DNA of 64,000 nt, taken from contig BDGG01000009.1 in the NCBI GenBank assembly GCA_001949185.1, forward strand, positions 555,347-619,346, in the 5' to 3' direction. The translations under genes and the position numbers were made by a program. Below the pieces are notes generated by a model. The model saw nothing but the letters and a program-made list of their open reading frames with translations, was not told the origin of the DNA and searched no databases. The DNA is from Ramazzottius varieornatus (taxonomy: Eukaryota; Tardigrada; Eutardigrada; Parachela; Ramazzottiidae). Positions 32,434 through 44,317 of this stretch are shown piece after piece; position 1 is the first letter of the stretch; each line of letters opens with the position of its first letter.

Positions 32434-35400
32434 TCAAACAGAAAGTTTTCCACTGCATTTTTCGAGAGCTTGAAAGACATCTAGCGCTTCGCCTTTGGGT
32501 ACTCCATACTCTTTCTCGAGGCCTTCCGCATTGGACGGTGTACTACAGTCCAAATTCACTTCTTTCCTAATCACCTTATCCACATCAACCGCGGAGAAGT
32601 ACGCCACCGACTGGGGTAAATCACAAATGCCCACTTTGTATGCGAACATGGCCCGTGTCAGGAGGTTAGTAATGTGTAGTGCCAAGGCCGCTCTGTAGCG
32701 GTCCTCTTCGGCCACTATGTATCTTACTTCATCGTGGATACTCAACGAGAACCTTCCTTTGATGTCATATTTCCTCATCAGCCATTTCATACAGACCAGC
32801 ATGAGGTGTAAATAGTCGACAGCCGAGCTCTGAACGACCCAGTTGACCCGGCTAGTGAGAAAGTCATCTTCGACATTCTCTTTCATCAGGCACCGCGAGA
32901 TGCGGCACCCGAGAACTGGCGTTCGCGGCTGTGGAGAATTGGCCACTGACTCCAACATGTTGAACATGTGGGATTCCGAGCCATTAGCCCAGATGGAGCC
33001 TTCCGTCATGTGTGACATGATTTGGCCATATTCCTTCTTGCTATCTTTCTCGCTAAACTGTTTGCCATAGGCTAGTTCGTAAATCTGCTTGACAGCCCCG
33101 TACTTGATACCTTGCTCGGTATCGGCCGGCGAGAGACCACACTGTTCGGCCAGGAACTTGCCTAACGCGTTGAGACGATACAGACGATTGCCTTTCGCGA
33201 ATGAGTAAATGCGATGAGCCTTGCCGTTGGCTTGGGCTTCTGTCAAGTCCTGACTGAAATTCTTGAGTAAGACTGCCGTGTATTCTCGACCCGCACCGTA
33301 AATGCGGCCGTAGTTGAGAATCTTTGCGTGATCGCGCCCAATCCCAGCCTGCTCTGCGGTCTTACTGTGCATGTCCGTACCGTCAGCTTTGCTTCCTTGA
33401 AGAGTCATCCAGCCAAATGCCGTACAGCCATGTTGTTGTAGCCAGTTCGCGTCGCCTAAAATGGCTGCTATCCACAATTCCTAAATACATCAAAAGCTTA
33501 AAAAGAAGAAACCGGCAAAAAAGTCGACTCAAATCCTGTTTTTCCGACCTGCATGCAGAACAAGTCAGCCACGACGTGATCAAACGTATGCAAGTGTATG
33601 ATGGAAGTTTTCTCACGAACCTATATACTACCGTGTATAGTTTTCATACAATCGGATGTATGCAGGTACGTAACTTGTACACCGCTACCGTCCCACATGC
33701 GGTTGAAATGGGAAACATTCCGACTAGAGTGCAAACGGTTTAAAAGAGGAGTGCATTCAAAAAATCTACCTGTGAGTCGACGTCTGCTCCTACGAAGTTG
33801 AAACCAGGTGGGGCTTGGATCATGGCTTTCAGTTCGCTTCCAATTCGACCCGGCTTTGCGTTACTGGCCGTCATCCACGTGGCTTCTACCGCTCTTCTGG
33901 TTACAGTTCCCATCAGCGTCAGCCTGGGCAGTATCGCTCCCAGTCTCAAGTCATCGTTGTAGTCGGGGCTCTTGACGATCTTGTCCGGCAAGTGCTCTAT
34001 CTCCAGATGTCCAACCAGCTGAGACTCCACCCGATCCTTGTTGTTGTGCCAGTATGTGACCATCTTACTATGCTTGATCACGTCACTGCAGCAAGGAAAT
34101 GTAGCAAGTCAGATCAGAGGAAAACTAGAGCCATGTTTTGATATTCGGGACCTGGGAAAATAAAATTCACACGACTAGTTTTCCAAGCAGCGCACGCTTT
34201 CGGTCAAAAACACCGCAAATGTGCGCCAGTTGGGAAAAATCCTGTCGAGCTTCAACAAGCCTACCAAGTTTTATCAAGTGGCGCAGAAGCGTGCGCCACT
34301 TGGGAAACGATCTTCGCTGCGCGTTTTGTTTGCCGATCTCTCACCCATCTTACCTCGCGCTTCCAAAAGATGCTTTGAGAATTCCAGATTCGAAATACTG
34401 CAAGAAGTCTTTCGCGAGCGGGTTGCCGACATTGAACTCTATCCCGTTATGATGAGTTAGTCTGCGGAAGATGCATCCAGGTACGACGTCCAAGTAAGCG
34501 TTCACCTCGGCTTCCTTCACCGGCTTCTGCTTGTCCTTCGACGTGATATACTTCGCTTGCTTTGCAGCTTGGGTCCGAGCCGCAAAATCTTGGAGCTCCA
34601 AGTCTTCCCCGAAGATCTTGCTCAGCTCTTCGTCGTCAATGGTAGGAGCAGGCTGCTCAGGTCTACCGAATCTTCTGGAGACCTTCGTTGATTCAGGTGC
34701 GTCTTTCTGCTGGGCGAAGAAGGTTTGCTGCTGGTCCGGTGTCATTTCCGATATCTTATCCCAGTCGTCGTCGCTCAGCACGCTTTCAGGCTCTGGCAAG
34801 GGCTTCACAACTTCCTCTTTGACAGTTGCTACTGGTCGACCTGAAATTTTGAAAATAAATTATACATTGGGTCGTCGGTGAAAGATTTCACCCATACCGT
34901 CATCCCAAGTGGCGCACGTTGTCATTATTATCGGTCCAGACTGCGCGCCACTTGGGGAAACAATCCAGAGGAAACCATTTGCCGACGTCTCAATTCTTCG
35001 AATTTCAAAACCAATTAGGTAGTACTTAGTGACACGTACGTACAGAAAATTGATTTCTGTCGTAAGAAGAACTGAAGTATTATTTTACCTAATTTTGTAG
35101 CCAGCTCGATAAGTTTCTGGAGAGGGAAGACCGCGTCCGCTTGGCTCTTTGTCGTCTTGGCTTTCTTCGGTTCTTCCTCATCTTTCTTCTTCTTCTTCGG
35201 ACTTCTCACCGTCGTCATCGCTTCCAGCGGTGCTGGTTCCAACCACCCCCACCCATGTTCCATCGTATGATGCAGCGGCCAGCCATCCCACGTTAACTGC
35301 ATCAGTTTTGGCACGACCCTCATCCTCAAACTCACCTTTCCCGGCACCGGTTCCCCCTTTTCATCCAGCTCCACCTTATCACACATGTCCCTAAACCACT

Positions 35401-38400
35401 TGGGATACCCAGCCAGCTCTGCACTTTTCGTTCTCGTCGTCACTTTCTGTGTGGACCAATCCAGATCCCACATCCACAGGTCATTCTTGTACTCATCGTT
35501 CTCTCTCAGCGCCAACCGTTCTCTAGCCAGCTTGACCAAGTCGTTATTCATCTCTTGCTCGAGCTTATCGCAGGCTGCGTTGGACTTACTGATGTACGTC
35601 TCCCAGTTCTTGTTGACAGGCAAGTATGCCGAACTCATTTCTAAGAGACCACCTAAACAGAATAATGACACTGGTCAAATTATAGCTCGGAACATAAACT
35701 CGACAAGATCGTACTCCTAAGTGGCGCATGTTTACAGTGTTACTGGCTGAAAGCGTACGCCACTTGGGAAACTAATCTTGTCGAGTTGGTTTTCCCAAGT
35801 GGCGCATGTGTTCACTGTTCTCAGTACAGTAATAAAAATTGTGAGACAGGCGGAAGGGACGGCGAAGTGGAAATTCGACCGTAGAAAAGTGTCTAAAAAT
35901 GTATTGCTGTGAATCGGTCGCGTACGTACGTGCTACCGTAACGCCGTAGCGAAAAGGCTTGTACGAGGTATTATGATTTCTCGTCCTGCGTGTACTATTG
36001 GCTGGCAGCATGTGCTAGTTGAAAAAGCGCGCTAAGATCACGTTCTCAAGTGGCGCGCATTTTCGAGGCCACTGGTTGACAGCGTGCGCCGCTTGGAAAA
36101 AACGATCTCGTCGAGTTTGTTTGCCAAAGTACCCAAAAATCAAAATTGACGCTGGCTTTTCCTATGTGGCGCTTTTGGCAAGATTCCAAATTGTTCAGGA
36201 AACGACTTTTTCTGGAGGGGTGTTAGACGAACGTTCTGAACGGCTGATACAGTCATCCAGAGCATTCTTTCTAGTAGGCAGTTGCACAAACGAGGAAGCC
36301 ATTTTGTTTGGGAATCACAGGGATATGAATTTTCGCGCCAAGGGTCCGGAAGACAAAGCGGTCATGTTTAAGCTGATTTCGCCACTCGCCAGTCGCCAGT
36401 GATAAAATAATTCAAGTACAGTCCTACCTGTGAGATGTCAGTTCAAACGCTCGACCTCAGTTCCTGACTGTACGTGTGTACACGGGGCTGTTCACTTTGC
36501 TGTTCGCATGAGACCGATCAGCTGATCAGACACGCGCTTGATTACTTGATCAAGTCAAGCTATAACCGGACGTCGATCAGCTGATCGTGCTGCGCAGTCC
36601 ATGGCCAGCAGTGTCGTGCATAAACACATACGATGCTGAGCTGCGTTGACCGGCTTTGTACGATGACTAACGCAATTAATTAGTTGACGGCATCGCCAAG
36701 TTTGCTTCAGGTGAAGCTGTTGTCCTGCTCACCTTTCAGCCACTGGTCAAACTTTCGGTTTGAGTGCCAAGCGTGCCAACTCTAAATGTACGCGTATCTG
36801 ACTGTCCCCTAGATTCTCATGTCAAAAAAGGGCGAAAAAGTCGCCATGACCAAAAGCGCCATTCAGCAAAAACCAGCGTCAATTGGTTGGACAGTTACAA
36901 ACATACCGAATGTGACGGGGTGCGGCATGGCTTCGCGGAACTTCGGAATCAATGCTTGAGTAAGTTGATGGGTAGCACGGACGTCGTTGCCGCAGTAAGT
37001 CATCAAAGGCTGGAACTTCTCTCGAACTTGATCTAACGTTCCGTCGACGAAGACCTTCTGGAGTTGTTTGTCGTAGGGTAGTTTGGCGGAGCAGTGGAGT
37101 TGGTAGACATCTTCCAGGTTGTTCATCGCACCTACTTCCAACCATCGTTGAGTGCTGTTATCGTCATCTCTCTTTGACGATGCCTTCTTCTTCGCCTGTG
37201 AAAACACTGCACTTACTGAGTTACAGAGACCACAAAGGCGAAAAGTGACTTACGATTGCTTTCTGTTTGGCAATTTCCTCCGGTTTCTTCTTTCTCGCCG
37301 CATTCAGTTTCATATGGACAGCTCGTTGGGCCGTGGTGAAACCTGCTAGAGCGATATGCATGGACATCGTATCTACAAAGCGTAGTTGTGACCCTTGAGG
37401 GAAGTACTGCTCGACGATGTAGGACCGATCGAAGGAGACGTTATGCCCGACAGCGACTCTTGGTCTCCAGTCCACCTGGTCTATGGACGAGCCTGGGGAT
37501 GCCTCTAGAGGGATGAGGTGCTCCAGCTGCAAACGACCACCAGGCGCGAGAGGTTCTTCCGTGTTGTCCACCAGTCTTCTACTACACCACGAGTACCAGT
37601 TCGTGGAAGACAGAGCGGTCGCTAAAGTAGGGTACTTTCCCTCCGTCATGCAGGTTTCAACGTCAAAGACCAAGGCATCGTCCGGGGGGAACGGAACTCC
37701 TTCTGTAGTTCCATCCGTGCTATATTTCGTCCATCCTAGAACCGCAGGAAACCGGGTAAGATACAAGAGCTCAGAAAACAAACTCGACCAGACCTTTTCT
37801 TCAAGTGGCGCACTGGTTTGGTGATAACAGCTGAAGCGTGCGCCACTTGAGAAAGCAATCTTTTGTGAGTTCCAACTAAGTGACGCACGTTGTTCGTGTT
37901 AGAGGCTGGAAGCGTGCGCCACTTGGGAAGGCGATCTGGGCGAATTTGTTTGGCGAGCTTTCATATGCGCTAAGAATGCTATGCGAGGTAATCAACACAT
38001 ACCAGGTGTGAAGGCCCATTTTTTCGGGAGAGGCGGAGCAGTTCTGGCGATGAGTTTGTCGAGAGCGTCTACATAAGGCTGTGTTTGTTCGATGGCGATG
38101 TTCCGGAAGTGTTCCTCGATGTTGACTCCAAGAAGAGCCGGTAAGTTCACGTCAGGAACGGATAAGGGCTTCGGCTGAGTGCCCCAAAGGCCTTTAGCCT
38201 TCAGGTGAGCGATACATTGCTTCTCCGTGGACGACGACGGGATGGCCACAGGTGCTTTGAATAAGACTTGGCGCTGCTCTTCGGGAATCATCTGTATTCT
38301 CACCAGATTGAACCGTACAGCAGGATCCGACGGCTTAGAGGTGGATGATGACTGTTGGTCAGCTTTCTCTTCCTTCGGAGCTTTCGTCTTGAGGACTGTG

Positions 38401-38531
38401 GAGAAGCGTCGAGTCGTTGATCCGAGCTGACTTCCGGCCGGTGTTTCCGAAGATAGCCTTCTCAAGTGATCTGAAAATAAGTTCACCGTCATACTTCGAC
38501 ATCGATGGCAGTAGTTCAGCACTACCGCCAT
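32434..38531 (-). CDS. POLG: Mitochondrial DNA polymerase gamma, catalytic subunit
   Basis: Replicates and proofreads mitochondrial DNA. Seven exons: 38003-38531, 37254-37735, 36907-37195, 35099-35652, 34354-34840, 33770-34085 and 32434-33480. The start is the first in-frame ATG (38531); the N-terminus is basic/Ser-rich as for mitochondrial import. Exonuclease motifs are intact: Exo I DVETCMTEGKYP, Exo II VGHNVSFDRSYIVEQY, Exo III YCGNDVRATHQL. Family A polymerase motifs are intact: motif A region IQAPPGFNFVGADVDSQ (across the E7/E6 junction), motif B RDHAKILNYGRIYGAG and motif C HDEVRYIVAEE. The product should therefore be active. The spacer contains the acidic/Lys segment DEEEPKKAKTTKSQ. 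Intron 3 is large (about 1.25 kb) and holds nested repeats. It is divergent from MIC10. Confidence 0.95.
34146..34342. repeat. Hairpin MITE, tandem pair, second loop lost
   Basis: In POLG intron 5. The second unit reads CAAGTGGCGCAGAAGCGTGCGCCACTTGGG, so its two arms abut almost directly with the loop deleted. Confidence 0.8.
34887..34992. repeat. Hairpin MITE, single
   Basis: In POLG intron 4. Core CCCAAGTGGCGCACGTT...CTGCGCGCCACTTGGGG, right end CATTTGCCGACGTCTC. Confidence 0.75.
35684..36135. repeat. Hairpin MITE tandem pair interrupted by a second insertion
   Basis: First hairpin 35684 to about 35785. The second starts AAGTGGCGCATGTGTTCACTG, breaks off in its loop at about 35822, and resumes at about 35995 with TATTGGCTGGCAGC, followed by a further hairpin and the end GTTTGTTTGCCAAAG. 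The roughly 170-bp insert begins AGTACAGTAATAA and ends GCGTGTACT. POLG intron 3. Confidence 0.75.
37766..37964. repeat. Hairpin MITE, tandem pair, full length
   Basis: In POLG intron 1. Ends AGAGCTCAGAAAACAAACTC and AATTTGTTTGGCGAGC. Confidence 0.8.
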
Positions 38532-39014
38532 GGCAGCTACTCCAGAATCCGCCCCAGCTACTTGTGGTACTGAGGTGGGGATTACGGTCCAGATCCAAAA
38601 CGACAAGAGTCCAAACCTAAAACTAAAGTTTTCTGAAGACGAGCATCTGGTATAACTGGACCACTGGTTAATTTAAGGCCACATCAATCAACAATAAAAT
38701 CGTCGCCAGCTGGTTCAGCTGATGGTCGGCCATCAGCTAGATAAGGCCGGATTTGTGGATAATGGCAGTACACAAGCGTGGGATTGATTGAAACTCTTCT
38801 TGATTGTTCTGTACGTGGTATGGCTTCGGCATGCGGCTGGGTTGACGGTCCAGGATCTCAAGCGCATCGCTGCTGGGTGTTTTTTCTGCTTGCTAAAACG
38901 ACGTAATTATGGAAATCTGACCGCCCAGTTGTTCAATCGGATCTGAATTGTCGTCCAACTCAAGATTAAGAACTTTGCTGTGAGAGAAAGAATCTTTACG
39001 AGCATCAAGCACCG
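38532..39014. promoter_or_regulatory. Bidirectional promoter region, POLG / MIC10
   Basis: 482 bp between divergent start codons of two mitochondrial genes. It contains an inverted CAGCTGATGG/CCATCAGCT pair at about 38713-38738. I do not see a clear TATA box in either direction. Confidence 0.5.
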
Positions 39015-39748
39015 ATGGCTCATCACGCGGAACATGGCGTCAGGTCGGAAGACGAACTGGGGAGGAAGTGGGATCGGTGCATCGCTGACAGCATGATCAA
39101 GTTTGGTAAGATAACTGCTTTCCGCACTTTGTTAATGCAACTCTTGCTTCGTGATATATCTAGCCTCTGTGACATTTTGCGTCATTGTAAGAATGGGGGA
39201 TCGGTATCTCGCGGTCTGAATGCACCTGGCAGGTGCGCAAGTTGATGCGGGTCGCGGGCAGCCAGGAGGTGTGCTCGTCTTTCACTTGGAAAGCTTGCGA
39301 TGTTTTGTATTTTGCAGCCGGAGGAGTCGGTCTCGGAACACTGTTTTCGCTGCTTTTCTTCAAACGCCGAGCATGGCCAGCCATTCTGGGAGCCGGAATG
39401 GGCATCGGGATGGGTTACAGTAATTGTCAACATAGCTTTCAAAATCCGTACGTCTCGCATCCGTCGAGCAGCTACAAGAAGAAACCTCATGGATCGTCTA
39501 CGGTAAGCCAGCAGCTTTGTCCTGCTGCAGACATGCGCATCATATGCATGCTACATTTTGCGGATGGTCATCTTGATTCTTTTCTTTCATAGGCGAGCCA
39601 TTTTTTCTCGTCTGCCAGTTCGCTTCTACCCTTCACATCGTCGGGTGCAGATCACTCCACCAATTCGCCATCACCTCTCGCTGATCATCCTTCTCAGTTT
39701 AGTGATAAGGAAATCACGGACACGACGCCTGATAAACCCAAACTGTGA
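39015..39748 (+). CDS. MICOS10: MICOS complex subunit MIC10
   Basis: MIC10 shapes cristae junctions in the mitochondrial inner membrane. Exons 39015-39105, 39318-39502 and 39593-39748 join in phase to 143 aa. The N-terminus (SEDELGRKWDRCIADSMIKFG) matches the family. Two membrane segments carry the diagnostic glycine motifs: GGVGLGTLFSLLFFKRRAWP and GAGMGIGMGYSNCQ. Human MIC10 is 78 aa and ends shortly after the second helix. Here about 65 extra residues follow (Lys-, Ser- and His-rich, with FFSSASSLLPF and an acidic end), mostly from exon 3. This extension is low in complexity and has no recognised domain. If exon 2 is read through its donor instead, a stop follows within about 20 codons, giving a shorter isoform. 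Confidence 0.88.
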
Positions 39749-40002
39749 GATATAACCGGAATCGCGTTTATTTATATAGTAAGTTTACCTCTATTTTGAT
39801 TGTGAGTTATGTATGCTCGATGGTTCGTTTTCAGATAGGTTTTCGTGGTTGTTGTAAACAGTCTCTTGCGTGACTGGAAATTCATTTAACCAACATGTGA
39901 GGTTTTCTCTCCAGATCCAGTCTCCCAGTGTAAACTGTGTGGGTCGTATCGAAAAAAGAGACAAAGAAAATTTACACGTGAAATAAAGGAGTAAACAGAA
40001 AA

Positions 40003-43000
40003 CTACAAAGTATGAGAAACAGTAGAATTTTCAAAACAAATGGTTTGATTCATTGAAAGACATTCCGCGCTTCGCGTCCGGCTGTAGGACAGGTAGAATA
40101 TCGTACCTAGAAGAAGGAAAGTCAGATCAGAAAACGTTTTCGATAAACTCATTTTCGAAAAACGCCGTTTGGATTTTGGAAGCTCGGCAAACCAACTCGA
40201 CCAGATCGCTTTCCCAAGTGGCGCACGTTCTCAGTAGTATTGGCTGGAAGCGTCCGCCGCCTGGGGAAATGATCTGATCGGGTCTGTTTTGCCGCCTCCC
40301 CACTTACCAATCGAGGTCCATACTGTCCACCTAATCCACGCTTCAGTATCCACCGAAAACAACATTACACACAGCCCCATCACGGCGAGGATTTGAATGA
40401 AGGGTACGCCGCCGGCCGCGTACACCTGCTCCTTATGGGTCGTGGGTGCGCGCGAAATATACAACGCCCCACAGAAGTTCAGGAAAACACATAACAGGCA
40501 GAACGTCAAGATGACCCATCCGAAGGGATCTTGCATGGACTTCCACCCGAACCTCGTAAGTGCAGCAAAGATCAAAGACATGACCAATGTGGAATATAAC
40601 GTCCGTAAAACTCTATGGTATGATTGCAGGTCTGGAAGCAGGCCTTCATCGCTGGTGTCAGGTGAGTCTTCGGCCGCTTCCGGTTCGTTGCTTCTGCAAC
40701 GTTGGGTGGAATATTCAGTCGACGTGGCTTTGTCTTGCGTTAGCAATATTGCAGTTTCGGTCTTTTGTACGGTGGGGTTGATGGAATGTGAGACTTGAGA
40801 GTTCGCTGTGGAATAGCTGGCTTGCGAGATGCAGGAACTCGCTTGGGAAAGCACGAAACTCTCCGCGGAGACGGTTTTCCGTAGCGGGTTTCCCTTCTCC
40901 AAGCCGATTTGGCAAGGATCGTATCGGATGACAACCACGGCAAGACAGGTCGCCGCAAAGCTAACGAGTATGTCTATGGAGACTTGAGTCAACAGGTGTT
41001 GGAACGGAATGAATAAGGCAAGCACAGCTGATATTCCCACAACGAAGAACCTAGAAGAAACCATAAACCAGATCAACTTGGAGGCCGGCAGACAAAATTT
41101 CCAGTACGAGTGGCGCACGTTTCTGGCCAAAAGCACTGAAAATTTGCGCCGCCTGGTAGAAGGATGATGACGAGGGTTTTCCAAGTGGCGCACGCTCTCG
41201 GTAATTAAAACCGAATCCATGCGGCATTTGAAACAACAATATTCTTCGCTCCGTTTGATGCCGAATCCCAGTTTGATTTGTGTTTTCTCTGAATTTTAGA
41301 GCTCACCTGCAAAGCCAAGGGGAGCCCCGGTCGTAGTGCCAGATGGCCAGTCTATGCGGGAGTAGTTTGTCGCGAACCATGGCGTACAATAGCCGCTCCG
41401 CATGGTGTAGCTGGACGATTATGGCGAGAGTAAGTCCGGACGTACAGCCGATCCCAATAAGATATTTAGAGTTCTTTACTCGTAGGTCCTCGAACAAGTC
41501 CAAGAGCGGTGCATGGAGGGACAGATTGGCGGCTGGCGTGGTCAGCGTTACCAGCCCGGACATCATGAAAAGCAGGACGAAGGAAACGACCGCCACCATA
41601 GTATGAGCAATGGGTATATTCCGACTGGGTTTCCGCACTTCCTCACCGGCCATCGAGATTGCGGAAATTCCGGAAAAGGATGGCATCAAAGTCGCTGCTC
41701 CCGCAACAATCTGCGCACAAAATTAAGTTTAAAATTTTAATTCTAAGTGATGTAAGAGTTCGGTAAGAAATTTGGTAGAATCCTTTCTCCAAGTGGCGCG
41801 CTCATCCACTGAACACGTGCGCCACTTGGGAAACTCCGCAAGGTCGTTTTCCACAAGGCGCACTCATTCAGCTAGGCGCACTGAGAACGTGCGCTAATTG
41901 GAAAAGCAATCTTATCAAGTATGTTTGCCGCGCTCCGTGATAGGCATTGACTCACTCCGTCTATTCCTGACTGGAAGAAAGTCTCATCACTGCCCCAGTT
42001 TTCCGCTTTCACGTGGAATAACGACAGGAACACCACTGTGAAAAGTACATTCAGTTGAAGAAATACGACGCGGAAGTAAGTGCTGTTTTGACTTACTGGC
42101 AATAATGATGAGCATGTGAAGAACAAAAAGGCAAACAACAATGGTCAAGGAGAGCTGTCAATAGAATTTCGGATAATTCCAATAGCTGACGATACATCTT
42201 CGGTGGTGCAAGTTGCCTTACGTTTTTGCAGCGACAAACTGCGGCCCCGCAAAGCAAGAGGCTGAAACAAGCGACGATGTCTGGTGCGAAGCTTTGGTCC
42301 CAAGGGAACACTCCGAGGTCCTTCCTCATCCAGCTATCTAGTCTTCCACCTGACAGGACGTCCAAGTGATGTGTCAGCGTCTGCGCCGTCAAAGCCAGTG
42401 TGATGAACGACGCCAAAAGATCGTTCCATCCGATCAGGAAAGCCACAAACTCGCCGAAGACGGAGTACGCGAAAAGATACGAAGCTCCCATCAAGGGAAC
42501 TCTGCACGATAACTCCGAATAACAGGACGCTAGAAAATCGATTCAGTTGATAGATTTACCCAGTAATTTAGCCGGAATAACTTCCACTTCAAGAATACAC
42601 TTTTCTAACCTCAGACGTCGGTATTTGATTCCACCCCAATGGTTAGATCAAGCGGCGCACGTTTGCATCGTAATGTGCTGAGAGCGTGCGCCACTTGGGG
42701 AAACAATTTGGGTGGATCCATATGCCTCCCTCTTAACCCATGAATATTTGAAGCTGCTTTTTGTCTGCAGGACTTACCGACGATCCATGCTATAAGACCT
42801 ACAATTAAGGCGGACAAGACTATAGCAGGACCGCTATGAACTCTTGCTGCAGTAGAAATAAAGACGTAAATTCCGATCGCATTCCCACTTCCGAGACCTG
42901 AAAGCAACGAAGAAGAAAAATATTGTAAGTGAAAAACCCCTACGGTAAGTATTCATTTGGGTGTGGCAGCTGGGAACGATTTATGGGACCATCTGTCAGT

Positions 43001-43325
43001 GTAGCAAATCGTTAGCAATCCACCGCGGGCTTTTTTTCCCCAAGCCTAAGCGATGATCGACCGCCTACTAGTTGCCAGTTTTTCTACCATAGTCCCATCA
43101 TGTTAATGCGGAAGTGTATGATGATTCCAGTATAGCGTGATAGGTCGAATATTCTGATTATCACTGTTCTTACGATACTGACACTGTAACTCAGGAGTGT
43201 CTGTTACCTTGAACCAACAGGTGGAGTAGACTCTTGTAACGTGGGACATCCCGATACCGAAAATACTCGAAATTCAAGGTCTTCACACGAAGAATTTGCC
43301 GTATAAACCGACGCACAGATTCCAT
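40003..43325 (-). CDS. Cationic amino acid transporter-like (SLC7 family)
   Basis: At least nine exons from ATG 43325 (MESVRRFIRQILRVK) to TAG 40003. The product follows the CAT (SLC7A1-4/14) plan: a helix-1 unwound region GLGSGNAIGIYVF in place of GVGSTLGAGVYV, then AARVHSGPAIVLSALI, CYSELSCRVPLMGASYLFAY, GEFVAFLIGWNDLL, AENWGSDETFFQSGIDG, the conserved helix-6/8 block FSGISAISMAGEEVRKPSRNIP, and LLYAMVRDKLLPH. A long loop rich in Ser/Gln/Glu comes between helices 10 and 12, then three or four more helices. CATs move arginine, lysine and ornithine across membranes; the divergent helix 1 and the GEExxxP context (GEEVRKP) make substrate uncertain. Short exons near 42000-42130 were placed by splice phase. 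Four hairpin MITE loci lie in its introns. Confidence 0.82.
40176..40302. repeat. Hairpin MITE, single, full length
   Basis: In the last SLC7-like intron, ending about 6 bp from the donor. Ends TGGAAGCTCGGCAAACC and GTTTTGCCGCCTCCCCA. Confidence 0.8.
41080..41271. repeat. Hairpin MITE, tandem pair
   Basis: SLC7-like intron. Left end GGAGGCCGGCAGACAAAAT; right end TTTGATGCCGAATCCCA. Confidence 0.75.
41754..41938. repeat. Hairpin MITE, tandem pair, first loop shortened
   Basis: SLC7-like intron. First unit AAGTGGCGCGCTCATCC followed closely by ACGTGCGCCACTTGGG; second unit with a CACAAGGCGCAC arm. Confidence 0.75.
42632..42735. repeat. Hairpin MITE, single
   Basis: SLC7-like intron. Core ATCAAGCGGCGCACGTTT...AGCGTGCGCCACTTGGGG; right end ATATGCCTCCCTC. 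Confidence 0.75.
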
Positions 43326-44127
43326 GACGAGAAAAAAACGTAAGGTAGATCGCAGAGTAGTTTACTGATGAAACAGATTACCGCTTGACCACTAGGGTGA
43401 ATTTTCAAAATCTAAAAGTATCTACGGTAATTTGTCAGATGGGGAGAAATTTGGAAAGAAAAACAGAAAGTGAGAACTCAGAGAAAGTAGGATTTTTATT
43501 GCCGACTGGATGTACGGCGTAGTGGGAGAGGATGCTCAGGAAAGAGTACTTGATGGCAATTACGAACCACAAGGAACGCTAGGAAGTACGGCGATTGAAA
43601 AGTTGAAGTTGGTGTATTGTGGAATGCAAATTAGACAGGAAAGAGGATGAATGGGGAGATAGGCTTCACACTTGATGCTGGTCCCCCACTTCCCTCTGCT
43701 GCAAGCCAGCATCGATTGTACTTGTGGAGTTTGGAATTAGAGTGATTGACGGATGATTGCATCTGATCCGGGCGTCCAATAGCCGGATTGATGAGAAGAC
43801 ACTAGAGAGCTTGATCGCCAAGTAATCAGACATACATTTTTGACGAAGCAAAAGAGACAAGGCATACAAGGACTACAGGCTGGGTCGCGCCGGCTGGTCC
43901 TGACACTGAATTGCTTGATAGTTGCCTGATGACACAACACTTGTAAACTCATCAGTACTCTTTACAGAACGCATCTCCTTCGAATATAACTACAACCAAA
44001 TTACTCCATGCGACCCTTTGTGACCGGAAGTCATCGTGTCACTCCCAGAACGTGGGATTTCTTAGGAGCGAACCAAACTCTCACCAAAAATCCGAGAATA
44101 AAACGAAGTGGAAATGGATGCCGACAG

Positions 44128-44317
44128 ATGAGTTCGCCCGGATCGTTTTTCCCAAGTCGCGCATGCTCTCAGCGCTATTGGCTGAAGGTGTACACCACGT
44201 GGGAAAACAATCAAACTCGACAAGATGGTTTTCCCAAGCGGCACACGCACACAGTCAATGACAATGGAAACGTGCGCCACGTGAGACAACGGGTGTAATC
44301 ATTTGCCGACATCTCAA
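44128..44317. repeat. Hairpin MITE, tandem pair
   Basis: Intergenic. Linker AATCAAACTCGACAAGATGG; the first arm has CAAGTCGCGCATGC. Confidence 0.75.

Noticed and set aside
40397-40798. 133-aa plus-strand open frame
   Set aside because: Antisense to a conserved SLC7-like exon; a shadow frame.
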